Notes: generated from the letters alone by a model not told the origin. A DNA stretch of 64,000 bases from Vibrio owensii CAIM 1854 = LMG 25443 (GCF_000817815.1 NZ_JPRD01000052.1:1-64000); one strand, 5' to 3'; counted from the stretch's first letter, positions 42,726 through 52,511 are shown. Numbers and translations are program-made.

Positions 42726-44582
42726 TTAGATCGACAATTTATCAACGCGCTTGCCACCGTAAATCAGGTTCACGATACAACGTGTACCCACAATAGCGGT
42801 GAACATTGAAGTTAGGATACCGATAGATAGTGTTACCGCGAAACCTTTCACCGCACCTGTACCCACTGCGAATAGAATGATTGCAGTGATAAGTGTTGTG
42901 ATGTTCGCATCGGCAATGGTACTGAATGCGTTAGCGTAACCTTGGTGAATCGCTTGCTGTGGACTGCGTCCATCTCGAAGTTCTTCACGGATACGCTCAA
43001 ATATCAGCACGTTCGCATCGACCGCCATACCGACGGTTAATACAATACCGGCAATACCTGGCAGCGTCATGGTAGCGCCTGGAATCATCGACATAACACC
43101 AATGATAAGAACCAAGTTGGCCATCAACGCGATGTTAGCAATCAGACCGAAACCACGGTAGTAAAGCAGCGTAAACAGCATTACAGCAACCATACCCCAG
43201 ATACATGCTTGGATACCCATATCGATGTTTTGCTGACCCATTGATGGACCAATGGTACGTTCTTCAACGATAGAGATAGGTGCGATCAGTGCACCAGCAC
43301 GTAGTAGAAGTGCTAGGTTGTGCGCTTCTGCAGCAGAGTCGATACCAGTGATACGGAAGTTACGACCTAGAGCCGATTGAATCGTTGCTTGGTTGATAAC
43401 TTCTTCATGCTTATCAAGAATAACTTTGCCTTCAGGCGTACGACGACCACTGTCTTTGTATTCTGCAAATACGGTAGCCATTAGCTTACCGATGTTCTTC
43501 TTAGAGAACGCAGACATTTTGTTACCACCTTCGCTGTCTAGCGAGATGTTAACTTGTGGACGACCATATTCATCAACACTTGAGCTTGCATCCGTGATGC
43601 TTTGACCACCAAGAATAACGCGCTTCTTAAGCACAACTGGGCGACCATCACGGTCCATCTTGATTTCGCTACCTGCTGGCGCGCGACCATTTGCCGCCGC
43701 TGATAGGTCAGCTTTATCGTCAACTTCACGGAACTCTAGTGTTGCCGTAGCACCTAGAATTTCCTTCGCACGAGCTGTGTCTTGAACACCAGGTAGCTCA
43801 ACTACGATGCGGCTAGCACCTTGACGTTGAACCAATGGTTCAGCAACACCCAGTTCGTTAACACGGTTACGAAGAATCGTGATGTTTTGTTCAACTGCGT
43901 AGTTACGTATCTCTTGTAAACGTTGCTCGGTAAAGGTGGCAATCAACGCGTAACGACCATTAGAATCAGAGTCGACAAAGTTCATGTCTGGGTGATTCTT
44001 TTCTAGCGTTGCTTTCGCTTCCGCTAGTTGCTCCTCGTTACGTAGCAATACTTCCACACCTTCTGTACCAGAAGGACGGATTGCACGGTAACGGATCTTA
44101 GCTTCACGAAGTTCGCTACGGAAAGCTTCTTCTTGTTGACCAACCAACTTCTCCATCGCCGCGTCCATGTCGACTTCCATTAGGAAGTGAACACCACCAC
44201 GTAGGTCAAGACCTAGCTTAAGTGGCGACGCACCGATTGCTTCTAGCCAATCTGGCGTAGCAGGAGCAAGGTTTAATGCAACAATTTTATCTTGGCCAAG
44301 CGCTTCGCTGATGATATCGCGGGCACTGATTTGAGTGTCAGTGTCATTGAAACGAACAAGGATTGATCCATTCTCGAGAGCAATGGATTTATGAGAGAGT
44401 TGCTCTTTATCAAGAGCTTTGGTGACAGCATCCAGCGTTGACATATCTACAGAGGCGCCACGCGCCCCTGTAACTTGAATAGCCGGATCTTCACCGTAGA
44501 TATTTGGAAGTGCGTACAACGCAGCGGTGATGATGGCAAAAAATACCATCAAGTACTTCCATAATGGATAACGGTTTAGCAC
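42726..44582 (-). CDS. secD: Protein translocase subunit SecD
   Basis: A 618-residue partner of SecF with a large periplasmic domain. LGLDLRGGVHFLMEVD marks the P1 region, VVELPGVQD lies mid-domain, and the C-terminal transporter half has GIVLTVGMAVDANVLIFERIREEL. The length matches E. coli SecD (615). It follows yajC by 21 bases. Confidence 0.97.
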   Translation of the reverse strand: MLNRYPLWKYLMVFFAIITAALYALPNIYGEDPAIQVTGARGASVDMSTLDAVTKALDKEQLSHKSIALENGSILVRFNDTDTQISARDIISEALGQDKIVALNLAPATPDWLEAIGASPLKLGLDLRGGVHFLMEVDMDAAMEKLVGQQEEAFRSELREAKIRYRAIRPSGTEGVEVLLRNEEQLAEAKATLEKNHPDMNFVDSDSNGRYALIATFTEQRLQEIRNYAVEQNITILRNRVNELGVAEPLVQRQGASRIVVELPGVQDTARAKEILGATATLEFREVDDKADLSAAANGRAPAGSEIKMDRDGRPVVLKKRVILGGQSITDASSSVDEYGRPQVNISLDSEGGNKMSAFSKKNIGKLMATVFAEYKDSGRRTPEGKVILDKHEEVINQATIQSALGRNFRITGIDSAAEAHNLALLLRAGALIAPISIVEERTIGPSMGQQNIDMGIQACIWGMVAVMLFTLLYYRGFGLIANIALMANLVLIIGVMSMIPGATMTLPGIAGIVLTVGMAVDANVLIFERIREELRDGRSPQQAIHQGYANAFSTIADANITTLITAIILFAVGTGAVKGFAVTLSIGILTSMFTAIVGTRCIVNLIYGGKRVDKLSI

Positions 44583-44603
44583 AGCGAGGATCCTTTAGCT
44601 GTT

Positions 44604-44933
44604 TTATAGAGACTTCAGCGTACCTTTTGGTAGCACTGCAGTTACGAAGTCTTTCTTGATTACAACTTCATTGTTTGCGTTTAGCTCAATTGAAATGAAA
44701 TCGTTGTCTTCAGCGATCTTAGTGATTTTACCCACTAGGCCACCGCTTGTTAGAACTTCATCACCTTTGCCCATAGAAGACATTAGGTTCTTGTGTTCTT
44801 TAACACGCTTAGATTGTGGGCGGTAGATCATGAAGTAGAAGATCACCGCGAACATGCCTAGCATGATTAGCATTTCAAAACCGCCGCCTGCTGGTGCGCC
44901 TTCTGCTGCTGCGTGAGCTTGAGAAATAAACAT
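44604..44933 (-). CDS. yajC: Preprotein translocase accessory subunit YajC
   Basis: A 109-residue protein with one membrane helix (about 18-38, MLIMLGMFAVIFYFMIYRPQ) and a cytoplasmic beta domain with GDEVLTSGGLVGKI. It associates with SecDF. It heads the yajC-secD-secF unit; a terminator of tgt lies 130 bases upstream. Confidence 0.96.
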   Translation of the reverse strand: MFISQAHAAAEGAPAGGGFEMLIMLGMFAVIFYFMIYRPQSKRVKEHKNLMSSMGKGDEVLTSGGLVGKITKIAEDNDFISIELNANNEVVIKKDFVTAVLPKGTLKSL

Positions 44934-45062
44934 TAAAACATCCTCATTATATTTTATTGATAATCCAACAAGTTGGGCTTTCGTAATTTAGATTCAAGTT
45001 TGAGAGTGAGTAATAGAGATCACCTTCTCAAAAATAACGTACGTTAGCCTACTTTATTAGCA

Positions 45063-45091
45063 AAAGCCTCTGGCAACATGCCAAAGGCTTT
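45063..45091 (-). terminator. Terminator of tgt
   Basis: AAAGCCT/AGGCTTT with an inner TGGC/GCCA stem (one mismatch) and TTTTGC after it on the minus strand. It lies 20 bases after the tgt stop. Confidence 0.75.
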
Positions 45092-45110
45092 AATTCTTTT
45101 AATCTGTCAA

Positions 45111-46247
45111 TTACTGCTCTTTTGCTAGCGGTGGTACTTCACGACCACGACGCTCATAGAACTCAGTAACGAACTCATCGAAACGATCTTCATCAATCGC
45201 CTTACGAATGCTTTCCATCAGACGCTGGTAGTAGCGCAGGTTGTGGATAGTGTTCAGACGAGCACCTAGGATTTCGTTACAACGCTCTAGGTGGTGAAGG
45301 TACGATTTGCTGTAGTGCTGACAAGTGTAACAGTCACAATGCGGATCTAGCGGAGTTGTATCCGTTTTATGTTTCGCATTACGGATCTTGATCACACCAC
45401 CAGTCACAAATAGGTGACCATTACGCGCGTTACGCGTTGGCATTACACAGTCAAACATGTCGATACCACGACGAACACCTTCAACCAAGTCTTCCGGCTT
45501 GCCTACGCCCATTAGGTAACGAGGCTTATCTTCTGGAAGCTGTGGACATGTGTGCTCAAGAATACGGTGCATGTCTTCTTTCGGTTCGCCTACTGCAAGG
45601 CCACCAACTGCGTAGCCATCAAAGTCGATTTCTGTCAGACCTTTGATAGACACATCACGTAGATCTTCGTAAACACCACCTTGAACGATACCAAATAGGT
45701 TGTTCGGGTTTTCTAGCTTATCGAAGTGATCACGTGAGCGTTGTGCCCAACGTAGTGACATTTCCATCGATTTTTTCGCTTCGTTGTGTGTCGCTGGGTA
45801 TGGCGTACACTCGTCGAAGATCATTACGATGTCAGAACCTAGGTCTTTTTGGATTTCCATAGACTTTTCAGCGTCCATGAAAATCTTGTCACCGTTTACA
45901 GGGCTACGGAAGTGAACACCTTTCTCAGTGATCTTACGCATTTTGCCTAGACTGAATACTTGGAAACCGCCTGAATCGGTAAGAATAGGACCGTGCCAGT
46001 TCATGAAATCGTGCAGGTCACCGTGCATTTTCATCACTTCTTGACCAGGACGTAGCCATAGGTGGAAAGTGTTACCTAGCAAGATTTCTGCGCCAGTACC
46101 TTTCACTTCTTCTGGTGTCATGCCTTTAACAGTACCGTAAGTACCTACTGGCATGAACGCAGGAGTTTGAACAGTGCCACGTTCGAAGGTCAGTTGACCA
46201 CGACGCGCATTGCCGTTTTTCTTCTTAAGATCGAATTTTAATTTCAC
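45111..46247 (-). CDS. tgt: tRNA-guanine transglycosylase (queuine synthesis)
   Basis: A 378-residue enzyme that exchanges guanine-34 for preQ1 in four tRNAs. The catalytic segments FMPVGTYGTVKGMTPEEV and ILTDSGGFQVFSLG and the zinc ligands in HCDCYTCQHYSKSYLHH are intact. The start codon is GTG at 46247 with GGAGG 4-5 bases upstream. It lies downstream of queA with a 208-base gap, so it may have its own promoter. Confidence 0.97.
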   Translation of the reverse strand: MKLKFDLKKKNGNARRGQLTFERGTVQTPAFMPVGTYGTVKGMTPEEVKGTGAEILLGNTFHLWLRPGQEVMKMHGDLHDFMNWHGPILTDSGGFQVFSLGKMRKITEKGVHFRSPVNGDKIFMDAEKSMEIQKDLGSDIVMIFDECTPYPATHNEAKKSMEMSLRWAQRSRDHFDKLENPNNLFGIVQGGVYEDLRDVSIKGLTEIDFDGYAVGGLAVGEPKEDMHRILEHTCPQLPEDKPRYLMGVGKPEDLVEGVRRGIDMFDCVMPTRNARNGHLFVTGGVIKIRNAKHKTDTTPLDPHCDCYTCQHYSKSYLHHLERCNEILGARLNTIHNLRYYQRLMESIRKAIDEDRFDEFVTEFYERRGREVPPLAKEQ

Positions 46248-46400
46248 GATGCCTCCGGGTGTCAGAGAAACAGTCTGACTATGTATCCAGGGTGGTAAAC
46301 CCTATTTTAAGGAGCGGTCGCTTTTCCGTGCGAGAGACAAAGCAGAGATTCCGCTTTATTTCCTAGCTTACTGCTAGCACTCGTAAATCGTTAGTTTTCT

Positions 46401-46447
46401 CCCCCTCCTAGTCTCCCCTCTTTTTTGATTGGAGGGCTAGGGAGGGG
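46401..46447 (-). repeat. CT/AG-rich dyad between queA and tgt
   Basis: CCCCTCCTAG pairs with CTAGGGAGGGG with one bulge. Inside it CCCTC pairs with GAGGG around a T-rich loop. It begins 9 bases after the queA stop. The run of CTCCCC-type repeats is unlike surrounding DNA. No T-tract follows on the minus strand. Confidence 0.6.
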
Positions 46448-46455
46448 TTAAAACA

Positions 46456-47508
46456 TTATGCGGTCTTCTTTTTAATAAACATTGAATCACCGTACGAGAA
46501 GAAGCGGTATTTGTTTTCCACCGCGTGCTTGTAAGCATTCATGGTGTTCTCGTAACCTGCAAACGCACTTACCAACATGATCAGGGTTGATTCAGGTAAG
46601 TGGAAGTTGGTGATCAAGCAATCCACCAGCTGGTACTCGTAACCAGGGTAGATAAATATTTCAGTATCGCCAAAGAATGGAACCAGTTCTGTGCCTTTCT
46701 TGAGTGCGTCTTGCGCTGCACTTTCTAGTGAACGAACAGACGTTGTACCTACAGCGATGATGCGACCACCGCGCGTCTTAGTTGCGTTAATCGCATCCAC
46801 TACGTCTTGTGGTACTTCAACGTATTCTGCGTGCATGTGGTGATCGTTGATGTCATCCACTTTAACTGGCTGGAACGTACCCGCACCTACGTGCAGAGTG
46901 ACGTACGCAAACTCTGCGCCTTTCGCTTTGATTTTCTCAAGTAGAACATCATCAAAGTGAAGACCCGCCGTCGGTGCTGCAACCGCACCTGGCTTTTGGT
47001 TATAAACCGTTTGGTAACGCTCTTTATCCGCGTCTTCATCTGGGCGGTCGATGTATGGAGGAAGTGGCATGTGACCAATTTCTTCCAGAATCTCGAGTAC
47101 CGTCTTATCAGAGTTAAATTTCAGCTCAAACAGTGCGTCGTGACGAGCGACCATTTGCGCTGAGTATTCATCGTTCTCACCAACCAAGATCGTTGTGCCT
47201 GGTTTTGGCGATTTAGAACAACGAACGTGCGCCAGAATGCTTTTCTCGTCGAGCATGCGCTCCACTAACACTTCTAGCTTACCGCCTGATTCTTTACGAC
47301 CAAACAAACGCGCAGGAATAACGCGAGTATTGTTGAAAACCACTAGGTCACCGGCTTGAACTTGCTCCAGCACATCGGTAAACGTGCCATCAATAAGTTC
47401 ACCAGTATTGCCGTCCATTTGCAGCAGTCGGCTAGCGGTACGCTCTGGTTGAGGGTAGCGAGCGATGAGTTCATCTGGAAGGTCGAAATGGAAATCTGAT
47501 ACTTGCAT
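46456..47508 (-). CDS. queA: S-adenosylmethionine:tRNA ribosyltransferase-isomerase QueA
   Basis: A 350-residue enzyme that adds the cyclopentanediol precursor to preQ1-tRNA, forming epoxyqueuosine. The N-terminal FDLPDELIARYP, the central AAPTAGLHFDD and the C-terminal ITNFHLPESTLIMLVSAFAG are typical. The length matches E. coli (356). A likely promoter, TTGCTA, 16 bases, TATACT, lies at 47584-47611. Confidence 0.97.
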   Translation of the reverse strand: MQVSDFHFDLPDELIARYPQPERTASRLLQMDGNTGELIDGTFTDVLEQVQAGDLVVFNNTRVIPARLFGRKESGGKLEVLVERMLDEKSILAHVRCSKSPKPGTTILVGENDEYSAQMVARHDALFELKFNSDKTVLEILEEIGHMPLPPYIDRPDEDADKERYQTVYNQKPGAVAAPTAGLHFDDVLLEKIKAKGAEFAYVTLHVGAGTFQPVKVDDINDHHMHAEYVEVPQDVVDAINATKTRGGRIIAVGTTSVRSLESAAQDALKKGTELVPFFGDTEIFIYPGYEYQLVDCLITNFHLPESTLIMLVSAFAGYENTMNAYKHAVENKYRFFSYGDSMFIKKKTA

Positions 47509-47873
47509 GTTACTTGTCTTATCTATTGGTCAAATCACGTCAAAGACGACGATAAAATTGCGACGAGTTTTTCGCAGCAGACTAGTATATGTTTACATGC
47601 TGCAATAGCAAGCAAATCCCCTTCGATTGACTGTAAAAGCTTTCACTAAGAGTGTAATAAAACGTGAAAGACGCAGAATAGACACACATAAAAAAGTAGC
47701 GGAGTTTAATGTACAAATTTGTGCAACGCATTCAACTCGGTCAGTCAGAAATATAGCCAAAGCTAACTCAACGCTCTCTTGCCCCCTAAGCTAAAAACAA
47801 ACTCATCAATAGCAAGTGCCATATACTATATTGAAAGTGAGCCTTTGCTCTTTGAACATTGATTGAGGTAAGT
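47509..47873. other. 365-base intergenic region between queA and a small exported-protein gene
   Basis: It holds the queA promoter candidate and, near 47712, the perfect palindrome ACAAATTTGT. A TATACT-like -10 lies 50 bases before the small gene on the plus strand. I see no further gene or RNA. Confidence 0.4.
47584..47611 (-). promoter_or_regulatory. Probable queA promoter
   Basis: On the minus strand TTGCTA (-35, 4/6), a 16-base spacer, and TATACT (-10, 5/6) lie 76 bases before the queA ATG. Confidence 0.45.
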
Positions 47874-48095
47874 ATGAAGATGTTAACTATGGCGTTAAGT
47901 GCTGCCGTACTCGTGTTTTCTTCCGGTACACTCGCAAACTCTAACCACCAGAAAATCACCGCAATGCAACAAGCGTGTGACTTAAAGCAGGTCCCTCGTT
48001 TATGTGCGGTCAACCTTCCTGATAAAAGCTATATCGGCCGATGTGTAGACGCGAAAGTTTATGGTCTTATCTGTGTGCATTTCAAGCAACGTTAA
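47874..48095 (+). CDS. Small exported cysteine-containing protein, unknown function
   Basis: A 73-residue protein that I do not recognise. A signal peptide (residues 1-21, TMALSAAVLVFSSGTLANS) should leave a mature protein of about 50 residues with four Cys (CDLK, LCAV, RCVD, ICVHF), enough for two disulfides in the periplasm or outside. The start at 47874 has GAGG 5 bases upstream. It is a single gene with its own stem-loop terminator, so it is probably a real gene. Confidence 0.7.
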   Translation: MKMLTMALSAAVLVFSSGTLANSNHQKITAMQQACDLKQVPRLCAVNLPDKSYIGRCVDAKVYGLICVHFKQR

Positions 48096-48100
48096 GAGTA

Positions 48101-48139
48101 ACCAAAGCTAAGGTTTCAACGCCTTAGCTTTGGTTATTT
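48101..48139 (+). terminator. Terminator of the small exported-protein gene
   Basis: ACCAAAGCTAAGG pairs perfectly with CCTTAGCTTTGGT (13 bases, 8-base loop), then TATTTATG. It starts 5 bases after the stop codon. Confidence 0.8.
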
Positions 48140-48328
48140 ATGATAGCGCTTACATCCTCAACTCCCCAAAATGAGTAGCTGGAATTATGGAAAACACCAG
48201 TTCATTTTCACCTCTGATTGATCTCCATCTAATCGTTTTATTTTATTAGTGAAAAACGAGTTAGCTCCCAGATATACAGCAAAATATTCTCTATATTTAA
48301 GAGAAGGACAATGCCGCTGGAGGTCTCT

Positions 48329-48775
48329 ATGATCAAGGTTGAAGACATGATGACTCGCAACCCTCATACCTTGCTGCGTGAGCACACATTACGTGACGCA
48401 AAAAGTATGATGGAAGCGCTTGATATTCGACATATTCCGGTTGTTGATGCCAATAAACACCTAAAAGGCTTGGTGACTCAACGCGATATTCTTGCCGCAC
48501 AAGAATCCTGCTTGCACCCAGATGAGGCTGAACAATCTTTTACCCTCGACACGCCGCTTTACCAAATGATGCACACCAACATCATGACCGCTGAACCAAG
48601 AGCAGGTTTAAAGGAAAGCGCAATCTATATGCAAAAGCACAAAGTTGGTTGTTTACCTGTGGTCAATAAAGGTCACTTGGTGGGCATCATCACCGATACA
48701 GACTTTGTAACCATTGCGATTAACTTGTTAGAACTGCAAGAAGAAACAGAACCAGAAGAAATCGAAGCAGAGTAA
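48329..48775 (+). CDS. Stand-alone tandem CBS-domain protein
   Basis: A 148-residue protein made of two CBS motifs (MIKVEDMMTRNPHTLLREHTL..., then MHTNIMTAEPRAGLKESAIYM...) and an acidic tail. CBS pairs bind adenine nucleotides and act as energy sensors, but no effector domain is attached here. GGAGG lies 5 bases before the start at 48329. It converges on aceA, from which it is separated by a terminator. Confidence 0.88.
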   Translation: MIKVEDMMTRNPHTLLREHTLRDAKSMMEALDIRHIPVVDANKHLKGLVTQRDILAAQESCLHPDEAEQSFTLDTPLYQMMHTNIMTAEPRAGLKESAIYMQKHKVGCLPVVNKGHLVGIITDTDFVTIAINLLELQEETEPEEIEAE

Positions 48776-48810
48776 TAAGCAACAAAACGTTAGTTGCTCA
48801 GATTACAGGC

Positions 48811-48838
48811 AAAAAAAAGAGCGGCTCAATCGCCGCTC
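48811..48838 (-). terminator. Terminator of aceA
   Basis: GAGCGGC/GCCGCTC stem with a TCAATC loop, then eight T on the minus strand. It lies 44 bases after the aceA stop. Confidence 0.92.
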
Positions 48839-48881
48839 AAAGATGTCATTACTAACGTAGTAATTGTGGACTCTATGCTGA

Positions 48882-50195
48882 TTAGAATTGGTCTTCTTCA
48901 GTAGAACCTGTCAGTGCTGTCACTGATGAGTTACCACCTTGGATTGTATTGGTCATTCTATCGAAGTAACCCGTACCAACCTCTTGTTGGTGCGCTACGA
49001 ACGTGTAGCCTTTTTCTGCCGCTTCAAACTCAGGACGCTGAACCTTCTCAACATAATGACGCATGCCTTCGCCTTGTGCGTAAGCGTGTGCCAGTTCGAA
49101 CATGTTGAACCACATGTTGTGAATACCTGCTAGCGTGATGAACTGGTACTTGTAGCCCATGTTAGCCAGCTCTTGTTGGAACTTAGCAATGGTTTCTGCG
49201 TCTAGATTCTTCTCCCAGTTGAATGAAGGCGAACAGTTGTATGCCAACAGTTGGTCTGGGTACTCTGCATGAATCGCTTCTGCAAACTTGCGTGCTTCTT
49301 CTAGACATGGCGTTGCTGTTTCACACCAGATTAGATCCGCATAAGGCGCGTAAGCTAGACCACGAGAGATAGCTTGGTCGATACCTGCACGTACACGGTA
49401 GAAACCTTCTTGAGTACGCTCACCTTCGATGAAGTCTTTATCGTATGGGTCACAGTCAGATGTTAGTAGGTCTGCTGCGTTTGCATCGGTACGTGCGATT
49501 ACTAGTGTTGTCGTGCCAGCAACGTCCGCTGCTAGGCGAGCTGCTACCAGTTTTTGCACTGCTTCTTGAGTTGGAACCAGTACTTTACCGCCCATGTGAC
49601 CACACTTCTTCACGGATGCCAGTTGGTCTTCAAAGTGAACACCTGCCGCACCAGCGTCGATCATCGATTTCATTAGCTCGTAAGCGTTCAATACACCACC
49701 AAAGCCTGCTTCCGCATCCGCTACGATTGGTAGGAAGTAATCAATACCGCCTTCGTCTTCTGGTGACTTACCTGCTGACCATTGAATTTGGTCTGCACGA
49801 CGGAATGAGTTGTTGATGCGTTTTACTACCGACGGTACAGAATCTACTGGGTACAGAGATTGGTCTGGGTACATCGTCGAAGCGGTGTTGTTATCCGCCG
49901 CTACCTGCCAACCTGATAGGTAAATCGCTTCAATACCCGCTTTCGCTTGCTGTACGGCTTGACCACCTGTCAGTGCACCAAGACAGTTTACGTAGCCTTT
50001 CTTGGAACTACCGTTGACCAGTGACCAAAGTTTGTCAGCACCACGTTGTGCGATTGTGTTCGCAGGCACCATAGAGCCACGCAGTTCTACTACTTCTTCT
50101 GCTGTGTAAGTGCGCTTTACGTTTTTCCAGCGTGGGTTGGTTGCCCAATCTTTTTCCAGAGCTTCAATTTGTTGGCGGCGAGTTAAGTTAGTCAT
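48882..50195 (-). CDS. aceA: Isocitrate lyase
   Basis: A 437-residue glyoxylate-shunt enzyme that splits isocitrate to succinate and glyoxylate, needed for growth on acetate and fatty acids. The active-site signature KKCGHMGGK has its catalytic Cys at about 198. The length matches E. coli AceA (434). It follows aceB by 148 bases. No aceK is present downstream, unlike in E. coli. Confidence 0.97.
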   Translation of the reverse strand: MTNLTRRQQIEALEKDWATNPRWKNVKRTYTAEEVVELRGSMVPANTIAQRGADKLWSLVNGSSKKGYVNCLGALTGGQAVQQAKAGIEAIYLSGWQVAADNNTASTMYPDQSLYPVDSVPSVVKRINNSFRRADQIQWSAGKSPEDEGGIDYFLPIVADAEAGFGGVLNAYELMKSMIDAGAAGVHFEDQLASVKKCGHMGGKVLVPTQEAVQKLVAARLAADVAGTTTLVIARTDANAADLLTSDCDPYDKDFIEGERTQEGFYRVRAGIDQAISRGLAYAPYADLIWCETATPCLEEARKFAEAIHAEYPDQLLAYNCSPSFNWEKNLDAETIAKFQQELANMGYKYQFITLAGIHNMWFNMFELAHAYAQGEGMRHYVEKVQRPEFEAAEKGYTFVAHQQEVGTGYFDRMTNTIQGGNSSVTALTGSTEEDQF

Positions 50196-50343
50196 TGGTC
50201 TATCCCTCTTATAATGTGCACTTGTGCATGTGCGTTGAGTTTTCCGTTCTCAGGCAGTACATCCTTATCTGCCTCGAATCCTTCACGTATTGGTTAAATA
50301 AACATGTATTAGTTAAATAAATTGAGTGTTCTAAATCTTTGGG

Positions 50344-51978
50344 TTAATCCAAGTAGTCATAACCTGGAATGGTTAAAAAGTTGGTCAGTTCATCGCTGAT
50401 GGTGAGCCTTGCCATCAAGTCTGCCGCTTCTTCAAATCGACCTGCTTGGTAACGCTGCTCGCCAATTTCTTGCTTCACGACTTCAATCTCTTCTTTCAGA
50501 TAGAGTTCGAACAGCTCTTTAGTGACCTTCAATCCGTTGTCGAGCGACTTGCCGTGTTGAATCCATTGCCAGATAGAAGCGCGGGAGATTTCTGCCGTTG
50601 CTGCGTCTTCCATCAGTCCGTAAATCGGCACACAACCGTTGCCAGAGATCCAAGCTTCGATGTATTGCAGCGCAACGCGGATGTTGTGACGCATACCTTC
50701 TTCTGAGCGTTCACCTTCGCACGGTTCAAGCAGCTCTGCGGCGGTGATTGGTGCGTCTTCTGAGCGGCTCACATCCAATTGGTTGGTGCGCTGCCCCAAT
50801 GTGGCACTGAACACTTCCATTGCGGTGTCTGCCAATCCCGGATGAGCAACCCAAGTACCGTCATGACCGTTGTTAGCTTCTAGCGATTTATCGTTGTGGA
50901 TCTTATCCAGTACTTTTTGGTTTTCTTGTGGGTCTTTAGCCGGAATAAAGGCTGCCATGCCGCCCATCGCAAATGCGCCACGTTTATGACAAGTGCGCAC
51001 CAATAATCTTGAGTAAGCGTTGAGGAATGGCTTGTCCATGGTCACCACTTGGCGATCCGGAAGTACGCGATCTGGGTGGTTTTTCAGTGTTTTGATGTAG
51101 CTAAAGATGTAATCCCAGCGACCACAGTTCAAACCAACGATGTGCTCTTTGAGTGAGAACAGAATCTCATCCATTTCGAATACGGCTGGTAAGGTTTCAA
51201 TCAGTACAGTCGCTTTAATGGTGCCTGTATCCAAGCCAAAATACTCTTCGGTGAAATGGAACACTTCGCTCCACCACTTCGCTTCATGATGCGATTGCAG
51301 TTTTGGAATGTAGAAGTAAGGACCGCTTCCCTTTTTCAGTAGCGCTTTGTAGTTGTTGTAGAAGTACAGAGCGAAATCAAATAGCGCACCTGGAATGATC
51401 TGACCGTGCCACGTTACGTGTTTTTCTTTTAAATGCAGTCCGCGAACACGGCAGATCAACACCGCTGGGTCTTCTGCCAGCTGATAGTGTTTGCCATTGC
51501 CAGAGTTGGTGTAGCTGATGGTGCCATTAACAGCGTCGCGCAGGTTGATTTGACCATCCAGAACTTTACTCCATGCAGGGGACATCGAATCTTCGAAATC
51601 TGCCATGAACACTTTTACATTCGCATTCAGTGCGTTAATCACCATCTTGCGATCAGTCGGTCCTGTAATCTCCACTCGGCGATCTTGCAGATCTTGCGGG
51701 ATTCCAAGGATCTTCCAGCTTCCTTCACGAATGTCTTGTGTCTCTGGTAGAAAGTCTGGCAATTCACCAACGTCGATGCGTGCTTGCTTCTCTTCTCGTG
51801 CTTCCAGCAACTGTTCAACACGTCCGGCAAACTTTTCACACAGTAGAGATAAAAAGGTTTGGGCTTCAACAGGGAAAATTGCTTGATGGTCAGGAGCAAC
51901 GACTCCATTCACCTCAAGCATGCCTTGGGTTTGCTTTAGTTGTTGTGTTTTTTGTTCTGTCTGAGCAAGCATAATCAT
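50344..51978 (-). CDS. aceB: Malate synthase A
   Basis: A 544-residue enzyme that condenses glyoxylate with acetyl-CoA to malate. VFMADFEDSMSPAW, CRVRGLHLKEKHV and GLNCGRWDYIFSYIK are family segments. The length matches E. coli AceB (533). The start at 51978 has AAGG 4 bases upstream; an in-frame ATG two codons later is equally plausible. It heads the aceBA unit after a long upstream region with several palindromes. Confidence 0.96.
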   Translation of the reverse strand: MIMLAQTEQKTQQLKQTQGMLEVNGVVAPDHQAIFPVEAQTFLSLLCEKFAGRVEQLLEAREEKQARIDVGELPDFLPETQDIREGSWKILGIPQDLQDRRVEITGPTDRKMVINALNANVKVFMADFEDSMSPAWSKVLDGQINLRDAVNGTISYTNSGNGKHYQLAEDPAVLICRVRGLHLKEKHVTWHGQIIPGALFDFALYFYNNYKALLKKGSGPYFYIPKLQSHHEAKWWSEVFHFTEEYFGLDTGTIKATVLIETLPAVFEMDEILFSLKEHIVGLNCGRWDYIFSYIKTLKNHPDRVLPDRQVVTMDKPFLNAYSRLLVRTCHKRGAFAMGGMAAFIPAKDPQENQKVLDKIHNDKSLEANNGHDGTWVAHPGLADTAMEVFSATLGQRTNQLDVSRSEDAPITAAELLEPCEGERSEEGMRHNIRVALQYIEAWISGNGCVPIYGLMEDAATAEISRASIWQWIQHGKSLDNGLKVTKELFELYLKEEIEVVKQEIGEQRYQAGRFEEAADLMARLTISDELTNFLTIPGYDYLD

Positions 51979-52511
51979 TCATCCTTAACGTGCTTTATCC
52001 ATCTTGGGCAGTCAGCCTAAAGCTACATTTGTAAGTTATGAACAACAAATTATATCCTTCGATTTGGTGTTCACTTCGCTTCGTTGTGTCTATACCTTGC
52101 GCAACCTGAATTGCTTTTTCAATCTAGACATAAGTCTTACAAGCCTTAATTAAGCTAACCCAACAAAGGTTTAAGCGAAACCCCTCAAGTAAACAAAACG
52201 TTAAATTCAAAGTTTTATTCGGTATCAAACAAGTGTTTGATTTTTGAGTTCAATTTGCAAGTTATTACGTAATTAAATTACATTAAATTTACAGGTTATT
52301 TTTAAATTCAAACAAGCGTATGAATAGTGAGGCAGGAGAAAAACCCTTGTATTCACAAGGGCTAGGAAGAGGAAATTAAACGCGACTTAAACGCGTTACA
52401 CAGGCAGTTGTGTAAAATTAACATTGTGAAATTTCACTATTTTATGAAAGCTTCATGAAAGTTCATCTGTAAAATTTTACAAGTCAAAGTTCACGCGCAG
52501 AATAAAATGCT
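51979..52511. other. 533-base AT-rich region upstream of aceB
   Basis: It contains no recognisable gene. It contains perfect palindromes TGTAAAATTTTACA (52468-52481), GTGAAATTTCAC (52426-52437) and ATTACGTAAT (52264-52273), plus an ATCAAAC/GTTTGAT hairpin (52224-52241). Such spacing suggests several operators or an extended AT-rich control region for aceBA. The regulator is unknown; no exact FadR or IclR consensus is seen. Confidence 0.5.

Noticed and set aside
51979..52511. FadR or IclR operator controlling aceBA
   Set aside because: None of the palindromes matches the known consensus sequences well enough to name the regulator.
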